A stretch of DNA of 64,000 nt from Siminovitchia acidinfaciens (GCF_003605385.1 NZ_QYTV02000009.1:90528-154527); one strand, 5' to 3'; counted from the stretch's first letter, positions 33,068 to 43,116 are shown. The notes: generated by a model not told the origin, from the letters alone. Numbers and translations are program-made.

Positions 33068-34288
33068 ATGGCTCTTTCACAAAAAACTATCGACATTATC
33101 AAATCAACAGTACCAGTATTGGAAGTTCACGGCGTTACAATCACATCCGTTTTTTACAAAAACATGTTCAACAACCATCCTGAATTACTTAATATTTTTA
33201 ATCATGCGAACCAATCACAAGGTCGTCAGCAAACAGCTCTTGCAAACATGGTCTATGCAGCGGCCCAAAATATCGACAAATTGGAAAGTGTTCTCCCAGC
33301 AGTTGTACAGGTAGCGCATAAACACCGCGGTCTCGGTGTTAAACCGGAACATTATCCGATTGTAGGAAAGCACTTATTGGAAGCCATTAAAGAAGTGCTT
33401 GGTGATGCGGCGACAGAAGAAATCATCGATGCATGGGCGGAAGCATACGGCGTGATCGCACAAGTGTTCATCGATATTGAAGCAAACATGTATGAAACGG
33501 CCGGTGCTCAAGCTGGCGGCTGGAGTGATTTCAAGGAACTGGAAGTCGTCGATAAAGTGAAAGAGAGTGACGTCATTACTTCCTTTTACTTCAAAGCAAA
33601 AGACGGGCAGCCACTTCCAACATTTGAACCTGGTCAATATATAACAGTCAAAGTTAATATCCCTGGCGAAAAATACGCACTAAACCGTCAATACAGCTTA
33701 TCTTGTGCACCAGGAAATGAATATTACAGAATTTCCGTTAAAAGAGAAGCAGATTACCAACCGAACGGAAAAGTTTCCAATTACCTGCATGATTATTTAA
33801 ATGTGGGCGATACAATCGAAGCAAGTGCTCCGGCGGGAGACTTTACATTAAATATGGAAGAAACTGCACCAGTTGCCTTCATCAGCGGTGGGGTGGGACT
33901 TACACCAATGATGAGTATGCTTGAAACTTTGGTCAAAAATGATTCTGACCGCGATGTGACATTCATTCATTCAGCAAGGAACGAAGGGGTGCATGCCTTT
34001 GGTAAGGAAGCATGTGAATTGGCTGGCAAACTACAAAGAGGAAGCTGCTATTATGGATATCAAGAACCTGCAAATCCAGAAGGGGACCACAGCTTCACTG
34101 GCTATATCACAAAAGAATTTTTAGAAGACAAAATTTCAAAAGAGACAATCTGCTATGTATGCGGACCAGTGCCTTTCTTGAAAGCAGTTGTAACTATTCT
34201 GGGTGAACTCGGAGTGTCCGGTGAAAACATCCGTTATGAATTCTTTGGTCCAGCAATGGCATTGGAGACAGTGGAAGCTGCTGTTTAA
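33068..34288 (+). CDS. hmp: Flavohemoglobin nitric oxide dioxygenase
   Basis: 406 residues in three domains. The globin (1-140) has the proximal His in VVQVAHKHRGLGV and distal Tyr in ITSVFYKNMF. The FAD domain (about 150-255) has NRQYSLS and GKVSNYLHD. The NAD domain has SGGVGLTPMMSMLE and YVCGPVPFLKA. It converts NO with O2 and NAD(P)H to nitrate. AAAAGGAGAATGCAAA precedes the ATG. Regulated by the divergent NsrR through the boxes at 32911 and 33026. Confidence 0.97.
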   Translation: MALSQKTIDIIKSTVPVLEVHGVTITSVFYKNMFNNHPELLNIFNHANQSQGRQQTALANMVYAAAQNIDKLESVLPAVVQVAHKHRGLGVKPEHYPIVGKHLLEAIKEVLGDAATEEIIDAWAEAYGVIAQVFIDIEANMYETAGAQAGGWSDFKELEVVDKVKESDVITSFYFKAKDGQPLPTFEPGQYITVKVNIPGEKYALNRQYSLSCAPGNEYYRISVKREADYQPNGKVSNYLHDYLNVGDTIEASAPAGDFTLNMEETAPVAFISGGVGLTPMMSMLETLVKNDSDRDVTFIHSARNEGVHAFGKEACELAGKLQRGSCYYGYQEPANPEGDHSFTGYITKEFLEDKISKETICYVCGPVPFLKAVVTILGELGVSGENIRYEFFGPAMALETVEAAV

Positions 34289-34289
34289 A

Positions 34290-34548
34290 GAAAAGCGTTA
34301 GGCGCGCAGCCTTAGGCGACAAGCACAATGAGAATTTTGAGAGGGAGCTCTTCAGCCACCACAGGAAAGCAGCCTATTTCAATCACAACGTGAGAAACAT
34401 CTCCGAAAATGTTTCATGTTGCTTTGCGACGAGCTGAACAAGGCCTCCTCTAATAAGCTATGGCGCAGCAGCACAATCTTCCTGAATAAGCCTCCTGGCA
34501 GCTTGTGATCTTGAGCTGATGGCGCCAGGGGCTAGACATATCATACTC
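34290..34548 (-). repeat. Dispersed intergenic repeat, copy 4
   Basis: Starts AGAAAAGCGTTAGGCGCG and ends GGGGCTAGACATA, so it lies in minus orientation. It carries the CAGCCACCACAGG and GACGAGCTGAACAAGGC modules but no intact AGGA stem-loop. Located between the convergent hmp and zinc-binding protein genes. Confidence 0.7.
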
Positions 34549-34623
34549 TAATTTGAAAAGAAAGCTTACTTTCAAGATGATTTTGGCTAATCCGACTGAT
34601 AAGCCAAAATCTTTCTAAATAAA

Positions 34624-34672
34624 AAAGAAAAGCCCAGGCGGCACATGATAATTGTGCTGCCTGGGTTCTTTG
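34624..34672. terminator. Bidirectional terminator
   Basis: GCCCAGGCGGCACA pairs with TGTGCTGCCTGGGT, with A-rich and T-rich flanks on opposite sides. It serves the minus-strand zinc-binding protein gene and perhaps hmp. Confidence 0.85.
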
Positions 34673-35620
34673 TTATTTAGACAATGCTTCTTTTAAGGTA
34701 CCGATATTTTTGTCCATAATACTGAAGTAGTCCTCGTTGTTTTGTTTATCTTTCTCGGTGATATATTCAAGATTGTGTAAGGTGAGGGCTTTTGTCCCCG
34801 TTTCCTTTTGAATCGTATCCGCTACTTTTGTAGCCGGGTTTTGATTGTAAATAATATATTTGATATCATGCTCTTTTGCTCTTTCAATAATTGTTTGCAG
34901 CTGTTTTTGGGAAGGCTCATTATCCGTACTCAAGCCGGTAATGCTGATTTGTTCTATACCGTAGCGGTGCTCCCAATATCCGTAAGCAGCATGTGAGACC
35001 AGAATCTCCTTGCGATCGGCCGATTCAATCGTCGTGCGCAAATCGTTGTCAAGTTGTTGCAAGTTTGTTTTTAATTCCTGATAGTTTTTATCAAAGTCAT
35101 CTTTGGCCGATGGCATCTGATCGCTTAGCGCATTCTTTATATTCTCTGCCATGATTATGGCGTTTTCCGGGTCAATCCAAATGTGGGGGTCTTTATCATG
35201 ATGATGGTCGTCATCAGCGTGCTCTTCTTCAGCATGCTCCTCTTCACTGCTCAGTAATTGAACACCTTTGGAAGCCTCTATCTTTACCACTTTTTCATTT
35301 TTCAACGACTTCTCCATTTTACCAATGAATGATTCCAGTCCTGCTCCATTATAAATCAGTAAATCTGAGTCGGCGATGTCCATCATTGTTTTCATCGTGG
35401 GCTCATAAGTATGTGCATCTGCACCGACAGGATAGACACTTTTGACCTCTACATGCTCGCCGCCAATTTTTTTCGTGAAATCCTCGATGGGGAAGACGGT
35501 TGTGTATATCGACAATGCGTCTTTAGTCTTTCCCTTATCGGAAGCCGGGTTTTCATTGCAGCCAGTTAAAAGGAAGGCTGCAACAAGCAGTAGAGTAAAA
35601 ATATAAATTCTTAACCTCAT
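34673..35620 (-). CDS. Zinc ABC transporter substrate-binding lipoprotein (ZnuA/AdcA-like)
   Basis: 315 residues from the ATG at 35620, which has AAAGGA 8 bases upstream. Lipoprotein signal LLVAAFLLTGC with lipobox Cys at about residue 21. The cluster A-1 substrate-binding fold has ligands in VYPVGADAHTYEP, the His-rich loop (EEHADDDHHHDKDPHIWID), VSHAAYGYWEHRYG and a late YNQNPATKVAD. A His/Asp/Glu-rich loop indicates zinc and not manganese. No permease or ATPase gene is adjacent. A Zur box lies in the promoter region. Confidence 0.9.
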   Translation of the reverse strand: MRLRIYIFTLLLVAAFLLTGCNENPASDKGKTKDALSIYTTVFPIEDFTKKIGGEHVEVKSVYPVGADAHTYEPTMKTMMDIADSDLLIYNGAGLESFIGKMEKSLKNEKVVKIEASKGVQLLSSEEEHAEEEHADDDHHHDKDPHIWIDPENAIIMAENIKNALSDQMPSAKDDFDKNYQELKTNLQQLDNDLRTTIESADRKEILVSHAAYGYWEHRYGIEQISITGLSTDNEPSQKQLQTIIERAKEHDIKYIIYNQNPATKVADTIQKETGTKALTLHNLEYITEKDKQNNEDYFSIMDKNIGTLKEALSK

Positions 35621-35684
35621 CCCTTCAATCCTTTCCATGAAATAAACAAATAAAATAATGTGGTAATTAAATCTTTTAAAGTCC

Positions 35685-35705
35685 AAATCGTAATCATTAC
35701 TATTT
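35685..35705 (-). promoter_or_regulatory. Zur operator
   Basis: AAATCGTAATCATTACTATTT matches the Bacillus Zur box AAATCGTAATNATTACGATTT at all but one position. It lies 65 bases before the start of the zinc-binding lipoprotein, so zinc-replete Zur should repress it. Confidence 0.85.
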
Positions 35706-35916
35706 GAATAATAATACAAAAAATAGAAGGGGGCAAGAGGGAATTTATAAACGATAAAATTCCGAATTCGACAATAGAGGAGCCCGGGATTTGAAAATCA
35801 AAGATACGCCAATATGTGGAAATTCTTTCTCAAATCTACTTAACAAGTTCTACGCACAAATTAATAACTCCTGTTAAAATAACAGACAATAACGATGAAA
35901 TATAAGGAGGCATTTG

Positions 35917-36294
35917 ATGGACAAGTTTTTTTACATCTCGGAGGATAAGATTCGCAAAGCCTATGAGGAAGGAGAGTTCGATAATCTTCCAGGACAAGGG
36001 AAGCCGCTGCCTCCCGATAAATTGAAAGGGATTCCGGACGATTTAAGGATGGCGTACAGAGTTATGCAAAACTCTGGGTTTACTCCGGAGGAGATGGATG
36101 CGAAAAAAGAATTGATGACTATTGAAGATCTGATTCGTCATTCAGAAGATAAATTGGAAGCTGAAGAGTTGAGAAGGCAGTTAAACGAAAAGTTATTGAA
36201 ATATAATAGTATGCTCTCCAAAAAAAGAATAAAAACAAACTCTTCTGTTTTTAAACGCTATGAACATAAGATTGAGAAGAAGTTTTTTGACTAA
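35917..36294 (+). CDS. DUF1992 (DnaJ-related) protein
   Basis: 125 residues. The N-terminal block ISEDKIRKAYEEGEFDNLPG followed by GKPLPPD is the signature of the DUF1992 family, sometimes labelled DnaJ homologue subfamily C member 28-like; there is no J domain. The rest is helical and charged. AAGGAGG lies 6 bases before the ATG at 35917. Function unknown; soluble. The downstream gap (36295-36492) has no gene that I can support. Confidence 0.82.
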   Translation: MDKFFYISEDKIRKAYEEGEFDNLPGQGKPLPPDKLKGIPDDLRMAYRVMQNSGFTPEEMDAKKELMTIEDLIRHSEDKLEAEELRRQLNEKLLKYNSMLSKKRIKTNSSVFKRYEHKIEKKFFD

Positions 36295-36474
36295 TTACGC
36301 TGTACTTTACCAAAATTAGGTTCTTCAGTATTCTTCCAGTTTGAAAAAAACATATTAATTCTATATAAATCCTCCTACATCAAAGGATTGGAAGAAATCT
36401 ACAGGATAACCGGCCATTTTACTAAGATCATTGAATCCGACAGAACCATAAGAAAAACCTTCATTAATAACACT

Positions 36475-36500
36475 TAAAACATTGTTGCTTCTGCCGATAT
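36475..36500 (+). promoter_or_regulatory. Sigma-D-type promoter of motAB
   Basis: TAAA (36475-36478), 14-bp spacer, then a perfect GCCGATAT (36493-36500). Sigma-D drives motility genes in Bacillus; the usual spacer is 15. Confidence 0.8.
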
Positions 36501-36537
36501 TATAGATAAGACATATTATTAGTATAGGGTGAAGCGA

Positions 36538-37338
36538 ATGGATAAAACATCGTTGATTGGAGTTTTTCTTGGGGTCATTGCCATAGGGATGGGCATGGTT
36601 TTAAAAGGTGTTGATATAGCAGCATTGCTGAACCCTGCAGCGATTTTGGTCATTTTCGTGGGCACGGCTGCGAGTGTCATTATCGCATTTCCATCATCCG
36701 AGATTAAACGGGTGCCTAAGCTATTTGGAATTATTTTTAAAGAAAAAAAGATGCCGACACCAAAGGAATTGATCTTTCTATTTTCGGACATGGCTCAATT
36801 GGCAAGAAGAGAAGGACTGCTTGCGTTGGAAGCTGAAATGGAAAAAGTCGATGAACCATTCTTAAAGCAAGGTCTTTTAATGGCTGTCGACGGCCAGAGC
36901 GCAGATTACATACGGGAAGTTCTTCATGATGAAATTGATGCAATGGAAGAACGGCATGCGGCTGGGGCACAAATTTTTACACAGGCAGGCACTTATGCGC
37001 CGACATTAGGGGTGCTGGGAGCCGTGATAGGTTTGATTGCCGCATTGGCGAATATGGACAACACAGATGAACTGGGGGCTGCCATTTCAGCTGCATTTGT
37101 CGCAACGCTTTTTGGAATCTTTACTGGCTATGTTTTATGGCATCCATTTGCGAATAAATTAAAGCGGAAGTCACATGAAGAAGTAAGATTGAAGGAAATG
37201 ATGGTAGATGGGATATTATCAATCCTGGAAGGGGAGGCACCGAGAATGATAGAGCAGAAACTGTCTTCCTACCTTCCGGAAGCCCAGCGCAAAGAATTGC
37301 AGAATGAAAGCGAAGTGGTATCCAATGTCCAGGCGTAG
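36538..37338 (+). CDS. motA: Flagellar motor stator protein MotA
   Basis: 266 residues. Four membrane helices: LIGVFLGVIAIGMGMVL, an ILVIFVGTAASVIIAF segment, TLGVLGAVIGLIAALAN and AAISAAFVATLFGIFTGYV. Between helices 2 and 3 lies the charged cytoplasmic loop that contacts FliG (about residues 70-150). It forms the ion-conducting stator with MotB. AGGGTG lies just upstream of ATG 36538. Whether it uses protons or sodium cannot be settled by eye. Its 3' end overlaps motB by 14 bases. Confidence 0.95.
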   Translation: MDKTSLIGVFLGVIAIGMGMVLKGVDIAALLNPAAILVIFVGTAASVIIAFPSSEIKRVPKLFGIIFKEKKMPTPKELIFLFSDMAQLARREGLLALEAEMEKVDEPFLKQGLLMAVDGQSADYIREVLHDEIDAMEERHAAGAQIFTQAGTYAPTLGVLGAVIGLIAALANMDNTDELGAAISAAFVATLFGIFTGYVLWHPFANKLKRKSHEEVRLKEMMVDGILSILEGEAPRMIEQKLSSYLPEAQRKELQNESEVVSNVQA

Positions 37339-38089
37339 ACGGAAGAAGGAACATGAAGAAGAACTTGGTGAATCCTGGCTTCTTCCATATGCTGACTTGA
37401 TGACGTTGCTCCTTGCGCTTTTTATCGTACTATTCGCAGCCAGTTCAGTAGATGCGCAGAAGTTCCAGCAATTATCAAGGGTATTTAGCGGTATTTTCGT
37501 TGGTGGTGACGGTCCGGTGGAATTCGAGGAACCGTTGGAAATTGTAGAGCAGGTGGACGGAACCGATGAAATTGAAAATGATCCGATGGAACAGTTTACA
37601 GATGAGCTGGCAGACTTAAAGATCCTTGAAGCATTAAAGAAAAAGGTGGATAACTATATTCAGGAGAAAAATTATCAAGATAAGTTCTCCACCTCGTTAA
37701 CTTCTGAGGGATTACTGATCACAATAAATGACAGCGTGCTTTTCAAATCAGGAAGCGCCGAGGTAAGGGAAGGGGACAAAAAAACGGCAAAAGAACTTGC
37801 GACATTACTTGAGATGGAATTGCCGAGAAGTGTAATTATTAGCGGTCATACCGACAATGTCCCAATAAAGAATTCCGAGTTTCAGTCCAACTGGGAATTA
37901 AGCGTAATGAGGGCGGTCAACTTCATGAAGGTGCTTCTGGAAGATGGAAAGCTGGATCAGCGGTTGTTCAGTGCAAAAGGATTTGGAGAATTTCAGCCCA
38001 TCGCAGATAATAACACAGCAAAAGGCCGTGAAGCCAACCGAAGGGTAGAAGTCCTGATAGAGCCTTATATAGAGGATAAAAACAAATAG
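37325..38089 (+). CDS. motB: Flagellar motor stator protein MotB
   Basis: 254 residues. A basic N-terminus (MSRRRRKKEH) precedes one membrane helix with the ion-carrying Asp in LLPYADLMTLLLALFIVLFA (Asp24). The linker holds the plug region. The C-terminal OmpA/MotB peptidoglycan-binding domain (about 130-250) has ISGHTDNVPI, SNWELSVMRAVNFMK and FQPIADNNTAKGREANRRVE. It anchors the stator to the wall. Translation is coupled to motA. The hairpin at 38088 ends the operon. Confidence 0.95.
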   Translation: MSRRRRKKEHEEELGESWLLPYADLMTLLLALFIVLFAASSVDAQKFQQLSRVFSGIFVGGDGPVEFEEPLEIVEQVDGTDEIENDPMEQFTDELADLKILEALKKKVDNYIQEKNYQDKFSTSLTSEGLLITINDSVLFKSGSAEVREGDKKTAKELATLLEMELPRSVIISGHTDNVPIKNSEFQSNWELSVMRAVNFMKVLLEDGKLDQRLFSAKGFGEFQPIADNNTAKGREANRRVEVLIEPYIEDKNK

Positions 38090-38128
38090 AGGTACAGCAA
38101 CATATACGCTGTATCCTCTATTTGTTAT
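38088..38128 (+). terminator. Terminator of motAB
   Basis: AGAGG-TACAGC and GCTGTA-TCCTCT pair over about 9 nt, followed by ATTTGTTATTTT. The gap that follows (38129-38499) has two TATTTCTCGG(G)AAAT palindromes (near 38146 and 38222) and no gene. Confidence 0.8.
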
Positions 38129-38499
38129 TTTGATAAAATAATCCTATTTCTCGGAAATGAAAAAATACAAAAAAACAATTATACCACCTAAGTATTTATG
38201 CTTTAATATTATTGCAAAGGTTTATTTCTCGGGAAATAAAGTTGGGAAACCAAGGGTTGTTACTATATTTAAATAACAATTGAGCTTACTTGAAATGTTG
38301 ACGCCTTAAATTTTTGTGAACGAGCATTGCTAGAAAAACTGATGTGTGCAGTTTTGGTTCAAACGATTAAAATAGCTTAAATGCCTGCTCGTGCCCTCTT
38401 CCCTGATCGGCAACGAATCAGCCAGTGTGACAAATCTCTGTTTCTCCGTTAAATCCGTCTACTCTCCAGTCAATTTTCTCGAAATGAATTGCGCTAAAT

Positions 38500-38535
38500 A
38501 CAAAAGCAGACGGAAAACGCCTCTTCCGTCTGCTT
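38500..38535 (-). terminator. Terminator of mtnE
   Basis: AAGCAGACGGAA/TTCCGTCTGCTT, followed on the minus strand by TTGTATTTAG, 11 bases beyond the mtnE stop. Confidence 0.8.
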
Positions 38536-38545
38536 CAGATTTATT

Positions 38546-39718
38546 TTAAAATATTTCTAATTCCTTGATTCTAAGAGCCGCTTCTTTCAGGCGTTCTTCC
38601 GATGTCAGAAGCCCGACCCTGACATAACCTTCTCCATGTTCTCCAAACCCGATACCTGGTGCCACAGCAACTCGAGCTTTATCCAAGAGCAGGTCGCTAA
38701 AATCCAGGGAAGAGTAACCGGAAGGAACCTTTAGCCAAGCGAAAAACGAGCCTTTGGGCGATTTAACATCCCAGCCGATTTCCTGGAGGCTGGAAATGAA
38801 TACATCTCTTCTTTTTTCATACATAGCACTGATTTCTGCCGCAGCTTCCTGCGGTCCTAAAAGAGCTTCTGCAGCTGCATCTTGCACTGCGCCAAACAGA
38901 CTGACATATTGATGATCTTGCATCAGGTTGATGGCTTCAATCACGGATGCATTGCCCGCTGCAAATGCAATCCGCCAGCCCGCCATATTATATGTTTTTG
39001 AAAATGTGTAGATCTCTACGCCTGTTTCTTTTGCTCCTTCTAATTGAAGAAAGCTTGTGGGCTTTTTACCATCAAATCCTATTCCGCCATAAGCGAAATC
39101 ATGAACGACACAGATTTCACGAGCTGAGGCATATTCAACTGTCTGGCGGAAAAAATCCTCATTGGCAACTGCTCCTGTAGGATTATTCGGATAATTAAGT
39201 ATCATCATCTTTGCCTGATCTCCAATTTCCTTTGGTATGTCATTAAAAGAAGGAAGGAAATCGTTCTCCTCTTTGAGAGGCATCATTTCCATATGGACTT
39301 TTGCCAACGCGGCACCGGACCAATAATCCGGGTAACCTGGATCCGGAACAAGCATAATATCACCGGGATCTAAAAGACATTGGGGCAGTTCGACCAGCCC
39401 GGCCTTTCCTCCGAATAAAATAGCAATCTCTTTTTCCGGGTCAAGATGAACGCCGTATTCTTTTAAATAAAAGTCAGCCGCAGCTTGTTTCAACTCCGCC
39501 TTTCCGCGAAAGGGGGGATATTTATGATTGTCGGGGTGTTCCGCAGCCAACTTTAGACGCTCCACAATATGCTGTGGAGTTGGCTGATCAGGATTTCCTT
39601 GGCCAAGATTGATTACATCATGGCCTTCCGCTCTTACCTTGTTCACTTTTTGAACGAGTGAAGCGAAAAACTGTTTTGGTAAGCTTTTCAAGAGCCGAGA
39701 CTGTTCGAACGTTTTCAA
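38546..39718 (-). CDS. mtnE: PLP aminotransferase of methionine salvage (MtnE/YkrV-like)
   Basis: 390 residues, class I aminotransferase. The start (SRLLKSLPKQFFASLVQKVN, then INLGQGNPDQPTPQHIVE) and PNYPNNPTGA-type motif, YTFSKTYNMAGWRIAF with the PLP Lys, and GIGFGEHGEGYVRVGLLTSEERL follow B. subtilis MtnE very closely. It transaminates ketomethylthiobutyrate to methionine. In B. subtilis it sits in the mtn cluster near motAB; here motAB is a neighbour but the other mtn genes are absent. AAGGTG suits the TTG at 39718. No S-box fits in the 100 bases upstream. Confidence 0.88.
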   Translation of the reverse strand: MKTFEQSRLLKSLPKQFFASLVQKVNKVRAEGHDVINLGQGNPDQPTPQHIVERLKLAAEHPDNHKYPPFRGKAELKQAAADFYLKEYGVHLDPEKEIAILFGGKAGLVELPQCLLDPGDIMLVPDPGYPDYWSGAALAKVHMEMMPLKEENDFLPSFNDIPKEIGDQAKMMILNYPNNPTGAVANEDFFRQTVEYASAREICVVHDFAYGGIGFDGKKPTSFLQLEGAKETGVEIYTFSKTYNMAGWRIAFAAGNASVIEAINLMQDHQYVSLFGAVQDAAAEALLGPQEAAAEISAMYEKRRDVFISSLQEIGWDVKSPKGSFFAWLKVPSGYSSLDFSDLLLDKARVAVAPGIGFGEHGEGYVRVGLLTSEERLKEAALRIKELEIF

Positions 39719-39827
39719 CAATATCACCTTTTTCCAGGAACGTTAAGTTTCCTATTCTATTTATCCGTTTTCATTCATGTAAAGAACAGACAAAAGAAGA
39801 CCCTTATATTGGGCCCTCTGTCGATCA

Positions 39828-40061
39828 TTACGCTTTTCTAAGCCTGCCGATTTCTTCAGCCAAAGCCTGCATTTCACTTGGACTAAAATGCTCTTTTTTC
39901 ATAACCATTTCATGAATATCACGTAAGTCTTCGTACATTTCATTGTTGATGCTTTCGGGCCTCATGGCACCAGTATTGACCATACGAAGCTTTTCTGTAA
40001 TTTGCCCAAGCAAATATTCAATATTCTCGGGGGTGTTTTTTGATAAATCCACGGAGTTCAT
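39828..40061 (-). CDS. yfkK: UPF0435/DUF1128 protein (YfkK-like)
   Basis: 77 residues, mostly helical. [19 protein letters not shown] and [20 protein letters not shown] are family hallmarks. Function unknown. GAGAGG abuts the ATG at 40061 and is better spaced for the GTG at 40052, so the start may be nine bases shorter. In B. subtilis yfkK lies near yfkH and yfkE, as here. Confidence 0.88.
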   Translation of the reverse strand: MNSVDLSKNTPENIEYLLGQITEKLRMVNTGAMRPESINNEMYEDLRDIHEMVMKKEHFSPSEMQALAEEIGRLRKA

Positions 40062-40156
40062 CCTCTCAAGGCTATATTTATGAATATAATGATTCCATGC
40101 AAGGGGTTGCTTGTCAATATAAAAAGCCCTCCCGTATATCAGGAAGGCAGCAATTC

Positions 40157-41518
40157 TTATGCAGTTTCTTTTTTAGCTTCAACTTTTTCTTCCTTGATCT
40201 TCTCCAAAGTTCTTTTCGTTTCATATATGACAACCCCTGATAGCCCCAAGAGACCGATCAGGTTCGGGATGGCCATGAGACCGTTCATGATGTCAGCAAA
40301 TGTCCATACAATATCGAGAGTTGTGACTGCACCGACAAAGACCATGGCAACAAAAACGATTCGGTAATAAATGACGCTCTTAACACTGAACAGGTAGGAG
40401 AAACATTTTTCCCCGTAGTAGGACCAGCCTAAAATAGTTGAAGAAGCAAAGAATAATAGACCAAGAGCAACAATGATTGAGCCTGTATTTCCTAAGAATT
40501 GGGCAAAGGACGCAGATGTCAAGTCCCCTGCGGCTACTCCTTCATCATAGAGGCCTCCCATGACGATTGTAATTCCGGTAATAGAACATATCACTAATGT
40601 ATCAATAAACACTTGTGTCATGGATACAAGCGCTTGTCTACCAGGCAAATCTGTTTTTGCTGCTGCTGCTGCAATTGGAGCAGAACCTAGTCCGGCTTCG
40701 TTTGAGAATATACCTCTGGCGACCCCGTAACGGATAACAGCACCAATGGCTCCCCCCGCAACGGCTTTCCCTGTAAATGCATCAGTAAAAATAAGTGCTA
40801 CTGCCCCTGGGATCAGGTCAATGTTCAAAAATAATACGATAAGTCCGCCGATGATATAAAATGCGGCCATAAAAGGTACAAAGAATGCGGTAACTTTTCC
40901 GATGCTTTTAATACCACCGATGATTGAGAGACCAGCAAAGATGGCCAACGCCAAACCGGTAACCCATTCGTTGATATTGAAAGTAGTTTTTACAACAGTG
41001 GATACTGCGTTTGATTGAACCAGGTTTCCGATTCCGAAAGCCGCGATAGCTCCGAATACTGCAAACAGAACGCCAAGCCACTTTTGCTTAAGTCCGCGTT
41101 CAAGGTAATACATAGGACCGCCTGACATTTGGCCATTTGCATCAACAATTCTGTATTTGACGGCTAGCACGGCTTCGGCATATTTTGTTGCCATCCCGAA
41201 AAATGCTGATATCCACATCCAAAATACAGCTCCAGGTCCGCCCAATACGACGGCTGTGGCAACACCGACAATGTTACCTGTACCAACAGTTGCTGCAAGC
41301 GCTGTCATTAGTGCTTGGAAATGGGAAATGTCACCCTCAGAGCCTTTGTCCTGTTTGAAGCTGAATGCCAGTTTCAGAGAATATGGCAACATCCTTACTT
41401 GAAGAAAGCCAATTCTGATGGTCAAGTAAATCCCTGTTCCAATGAGCAGGATGATGAGCGGCAAACCCCATACTAAACCGCTTACATAATTAAGAAACTC
41501 TAGTACCTTATCAGACAT
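40157..41518 (-). CDS. Sodium:alanine/glycine symporter (AGCS family)
   Basis: 453 residues and about 10-11 membrane helices. AGCS motifs: [69 protein letters not shown] and [19 protein letters not shown]. It imports alanine, glycine or a related amino acid with Na+; AlsT and GlnT are B. subtilis paralogues, and the substrate cannot be fixed by eye. The GGGGGGAG site lies close before ATG 41518. Divergent from yfkH. Confidence 0.92.
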   Translation of the reverse strand: MSDKVLEFLNYVSGLVWGLPLIILLIGTGIYLTIRIGFLQVRMLPYSLKLAFSFKQDKGSEGDISHFQALMTALAATVGTGNIVGVATAVVLGGPGAVFWMWISAFFGMATKYAEAVLAVKYRIVDANGQMSGGPMYYLERGLKQKWLGVLFAVFGAIAAFGIGNLVQSNAVSTVVKTTFNINEWVTGLALAIFAGLSIIGGIKSIGKVTAFFVPFMAAFYIIGGLIVLFLNIDLIPGAVALIFTDAFTGKAVAGGAIGAVIRYGVARGIFSNEAGLGSAPIAAAAAKTDLPGRQALVSMTQVFIDTLVICSITGITIVMGGLYDEGVAAGDLTSASFAQFLGNTGSIIVALGLLFFASSTILGWSYYGEKCFSYLFSVKSVIYYRIVFVAMVFVGAVTTLDIVWTFADIMNGLMAIPNLIGLLGLSGVVIYETKRTLEKIKEEKVEAKKETA

Positions 41519-41683
41519 ATTCTCCCCCCATATATAATATTTGAATAATTTATATACCAATCTTCTGGGAAATGAGATAAATTGTCAAGGTCATTTTTAC
41601 AATTGGTAAAATGTTTTGCAGGGACCAAGAAAGGTAATTATATAAAGCAATGGTTCAAGAATGCGGTCCAAGAGGTGTTGCAA

Positions 41684-42541
41684 ATGGGAATGAAAAAAGT
41701 CAGGCTTAGAAAAAAGAGGAATAAAGTAATAGATTTCACAAAAGAGATGAGAAAAAGAATAAGCGATAATGATGTAACGGGATTTGCCGCCCAATTATCA
41801 TATTTTTTTCTATTATCTCTATTCCCGATGCTGATCTTTTTATTTACCCTTCTACCTTATACTCCACTAACCCAGGAAGATATATTTCATTTGATCAAAG
41901 ATTTTGCGCCGGAAGAAACTTATACAATGATTAAGAGAACCATATCTGGAATCATGGATAACCGCAGCAGCGGCCTGCTCTCTGTTGGATTTATTGCTAC
42001 TCTATGGGCTGCTTCCAAGGGGATGAATGCCTTGATGAAGTCGTTGAATAGGGCTTATGACGTAGAGGAAAAACGCTCTTTCATCGTTAGCAGAGGCTTA
42101 TCCATTGTACTTACAATAGCAATGATATTTGTTTTTATGCTAGCTTTGCTATTACCTGTATTTGGAAAACAACTTGGCTTGTTTATTTTCTCTTATTTGG
42201 GTCTGTCGGATCAGTTCTTGAAAATTTGGGGTGCCATACGATGGATTCTGTCGCCGGTTATTTTATTCTTGGTTTTTCTCGCTGTTTATTATTTGGCTCC
42301 GAATATAAGAATTCGGTGTGTAACCGCAATCCCAGGTTCAATATTTGCAAGTCTAGGTTGGATTGTTGTATCGCTTGGATTCTCTTTTTACGTATCCAAC
42401 TTTGGAAATTATACAGCTATGTACGGAAGTATTGGAACAATCATTATTATGATGCTCTGGTTTTATTTTTCAGCCATTATTATTATGGTCGGGGGAGAAA
42501 TCAACTCTTACTTTTCGGATAAACAAGGTAAGTGTGATTAA
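41684..42541 (+). CDS. yfkH: YihY/UPF0761 family inner-membrane protein
   Basis: 285 residues with six membrane helices. The family motifs AAQLSYFFLLSLFPMLIFLF and LLSVGFIATLWAASKGMNALM, and the late GSIGTIIIMMLWFYFSAIII, are clear. Formerly called BrkB or ribonuclease BN by mistake; true function unknown. The ATG at 41684 has GAGGTG 6 bases upstream and gives a length close to B. subtilis YfkH (275), better than an upstream TTG at 41582. Confidence 0.88.
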   Translation: MGMKKVRLRKKRNKVIDFTKEMRKRISDNDVTGFAAQLSYFFLLSLFPMLIFLFTLLPYTPLTQEDIFHLIKDFAPEETYTMIKRTISGIMDNRSSGLLSVGFIATLWAASKGMNALMKSLNRAYDVEEKRSFIVSRGLSIVLTIAMIFVFMLALLLPVFGKQLGLFIFSYLGLSDQFLKIWGAIRWILSPVILFLVFLAVYYLAPNIRIRCVTAIPGSIFASLGWIVVSLGFSFYVSNFGNYTAMYGSIGTIIIMMLWFYFSAIIIMVGGEINSYFSDKQGKCD

Positions 42542-42691
42542 AGAATTAAGTGTAAAAATACCACCAGCTACGTCGAACAGGTTGTTCTGTGCAAGCGTAG
42601 TTTGTCGCCATGTTCTGTTTAATTATTATTGTTAAGGAAAAACTTGGTATAATCCCTTTGTACAAACAAAACCTAATGATTGAAGGGGGAT

Positions 42692-43084
42692 ATGGAATTG
42701 GAATTTAAAATGAAAGATGGCGGGTTTTTTTTGGAATTGCCATACGGAAGACTCGACATATCAGGAGATGAAGAATATGGATTTCGGCCGTATCAACTGC
42801 TGGTATCATCGTTAGCTGTTTGCAGCGGAGGTATACTGCGAAGCATATTGGAGAAAATGCGTTTAGATGTGCAAGATATTCAGATCACGGCAGATGCCGA
42901 AAGAAATAAAGAGATAGCCAACCGGGTTGAAAAGGTTTCCCTGCATTTCAAGATTATCGGGAGGGGCCTTCATGAGGACAAGATCAAAAAAGCAATGGAT
43001 CTCACAAGAAAAAATTGTTCGATGGTTCAATCGGTTAAAGGCTCAATTGAAGTTGCTGAGACATTTGAAGTTATTGAAGGATAA
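42692..43084 (+). CDS. OsmC-family protein
   Basis: 130 residues. The OsmC/Ohr fold shows in FRPYQLLVSSLAVCSGGILR with one conserved Cys and in KNCSMVQSVKGSIEV with the second. These cysteines would reduce organic or fatty-acid peroxides, or serve in sulfur metabolism. GAAGGGGGAT precedes the ATG at 42692. It sits 32 bases before the cation antiporter gene and may be co-transcribed. Confidence 0.85.
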   Translation: MELEFKMKDGGFFLELPYGRLDISGDEEYGFRPYQLLVSSLAVCSGGILRSILEKMRLDVQDIQITADAERNKEIANRVEKVSLHFKIIGRGLHEDKIKKAMDLTRKNCSMVQSVKGSIEVAETFEVIEG

Positions 43085-43116
43085 GGGTCCATTCTAGTTA
43101 GGAGGGGCAGTAGATT

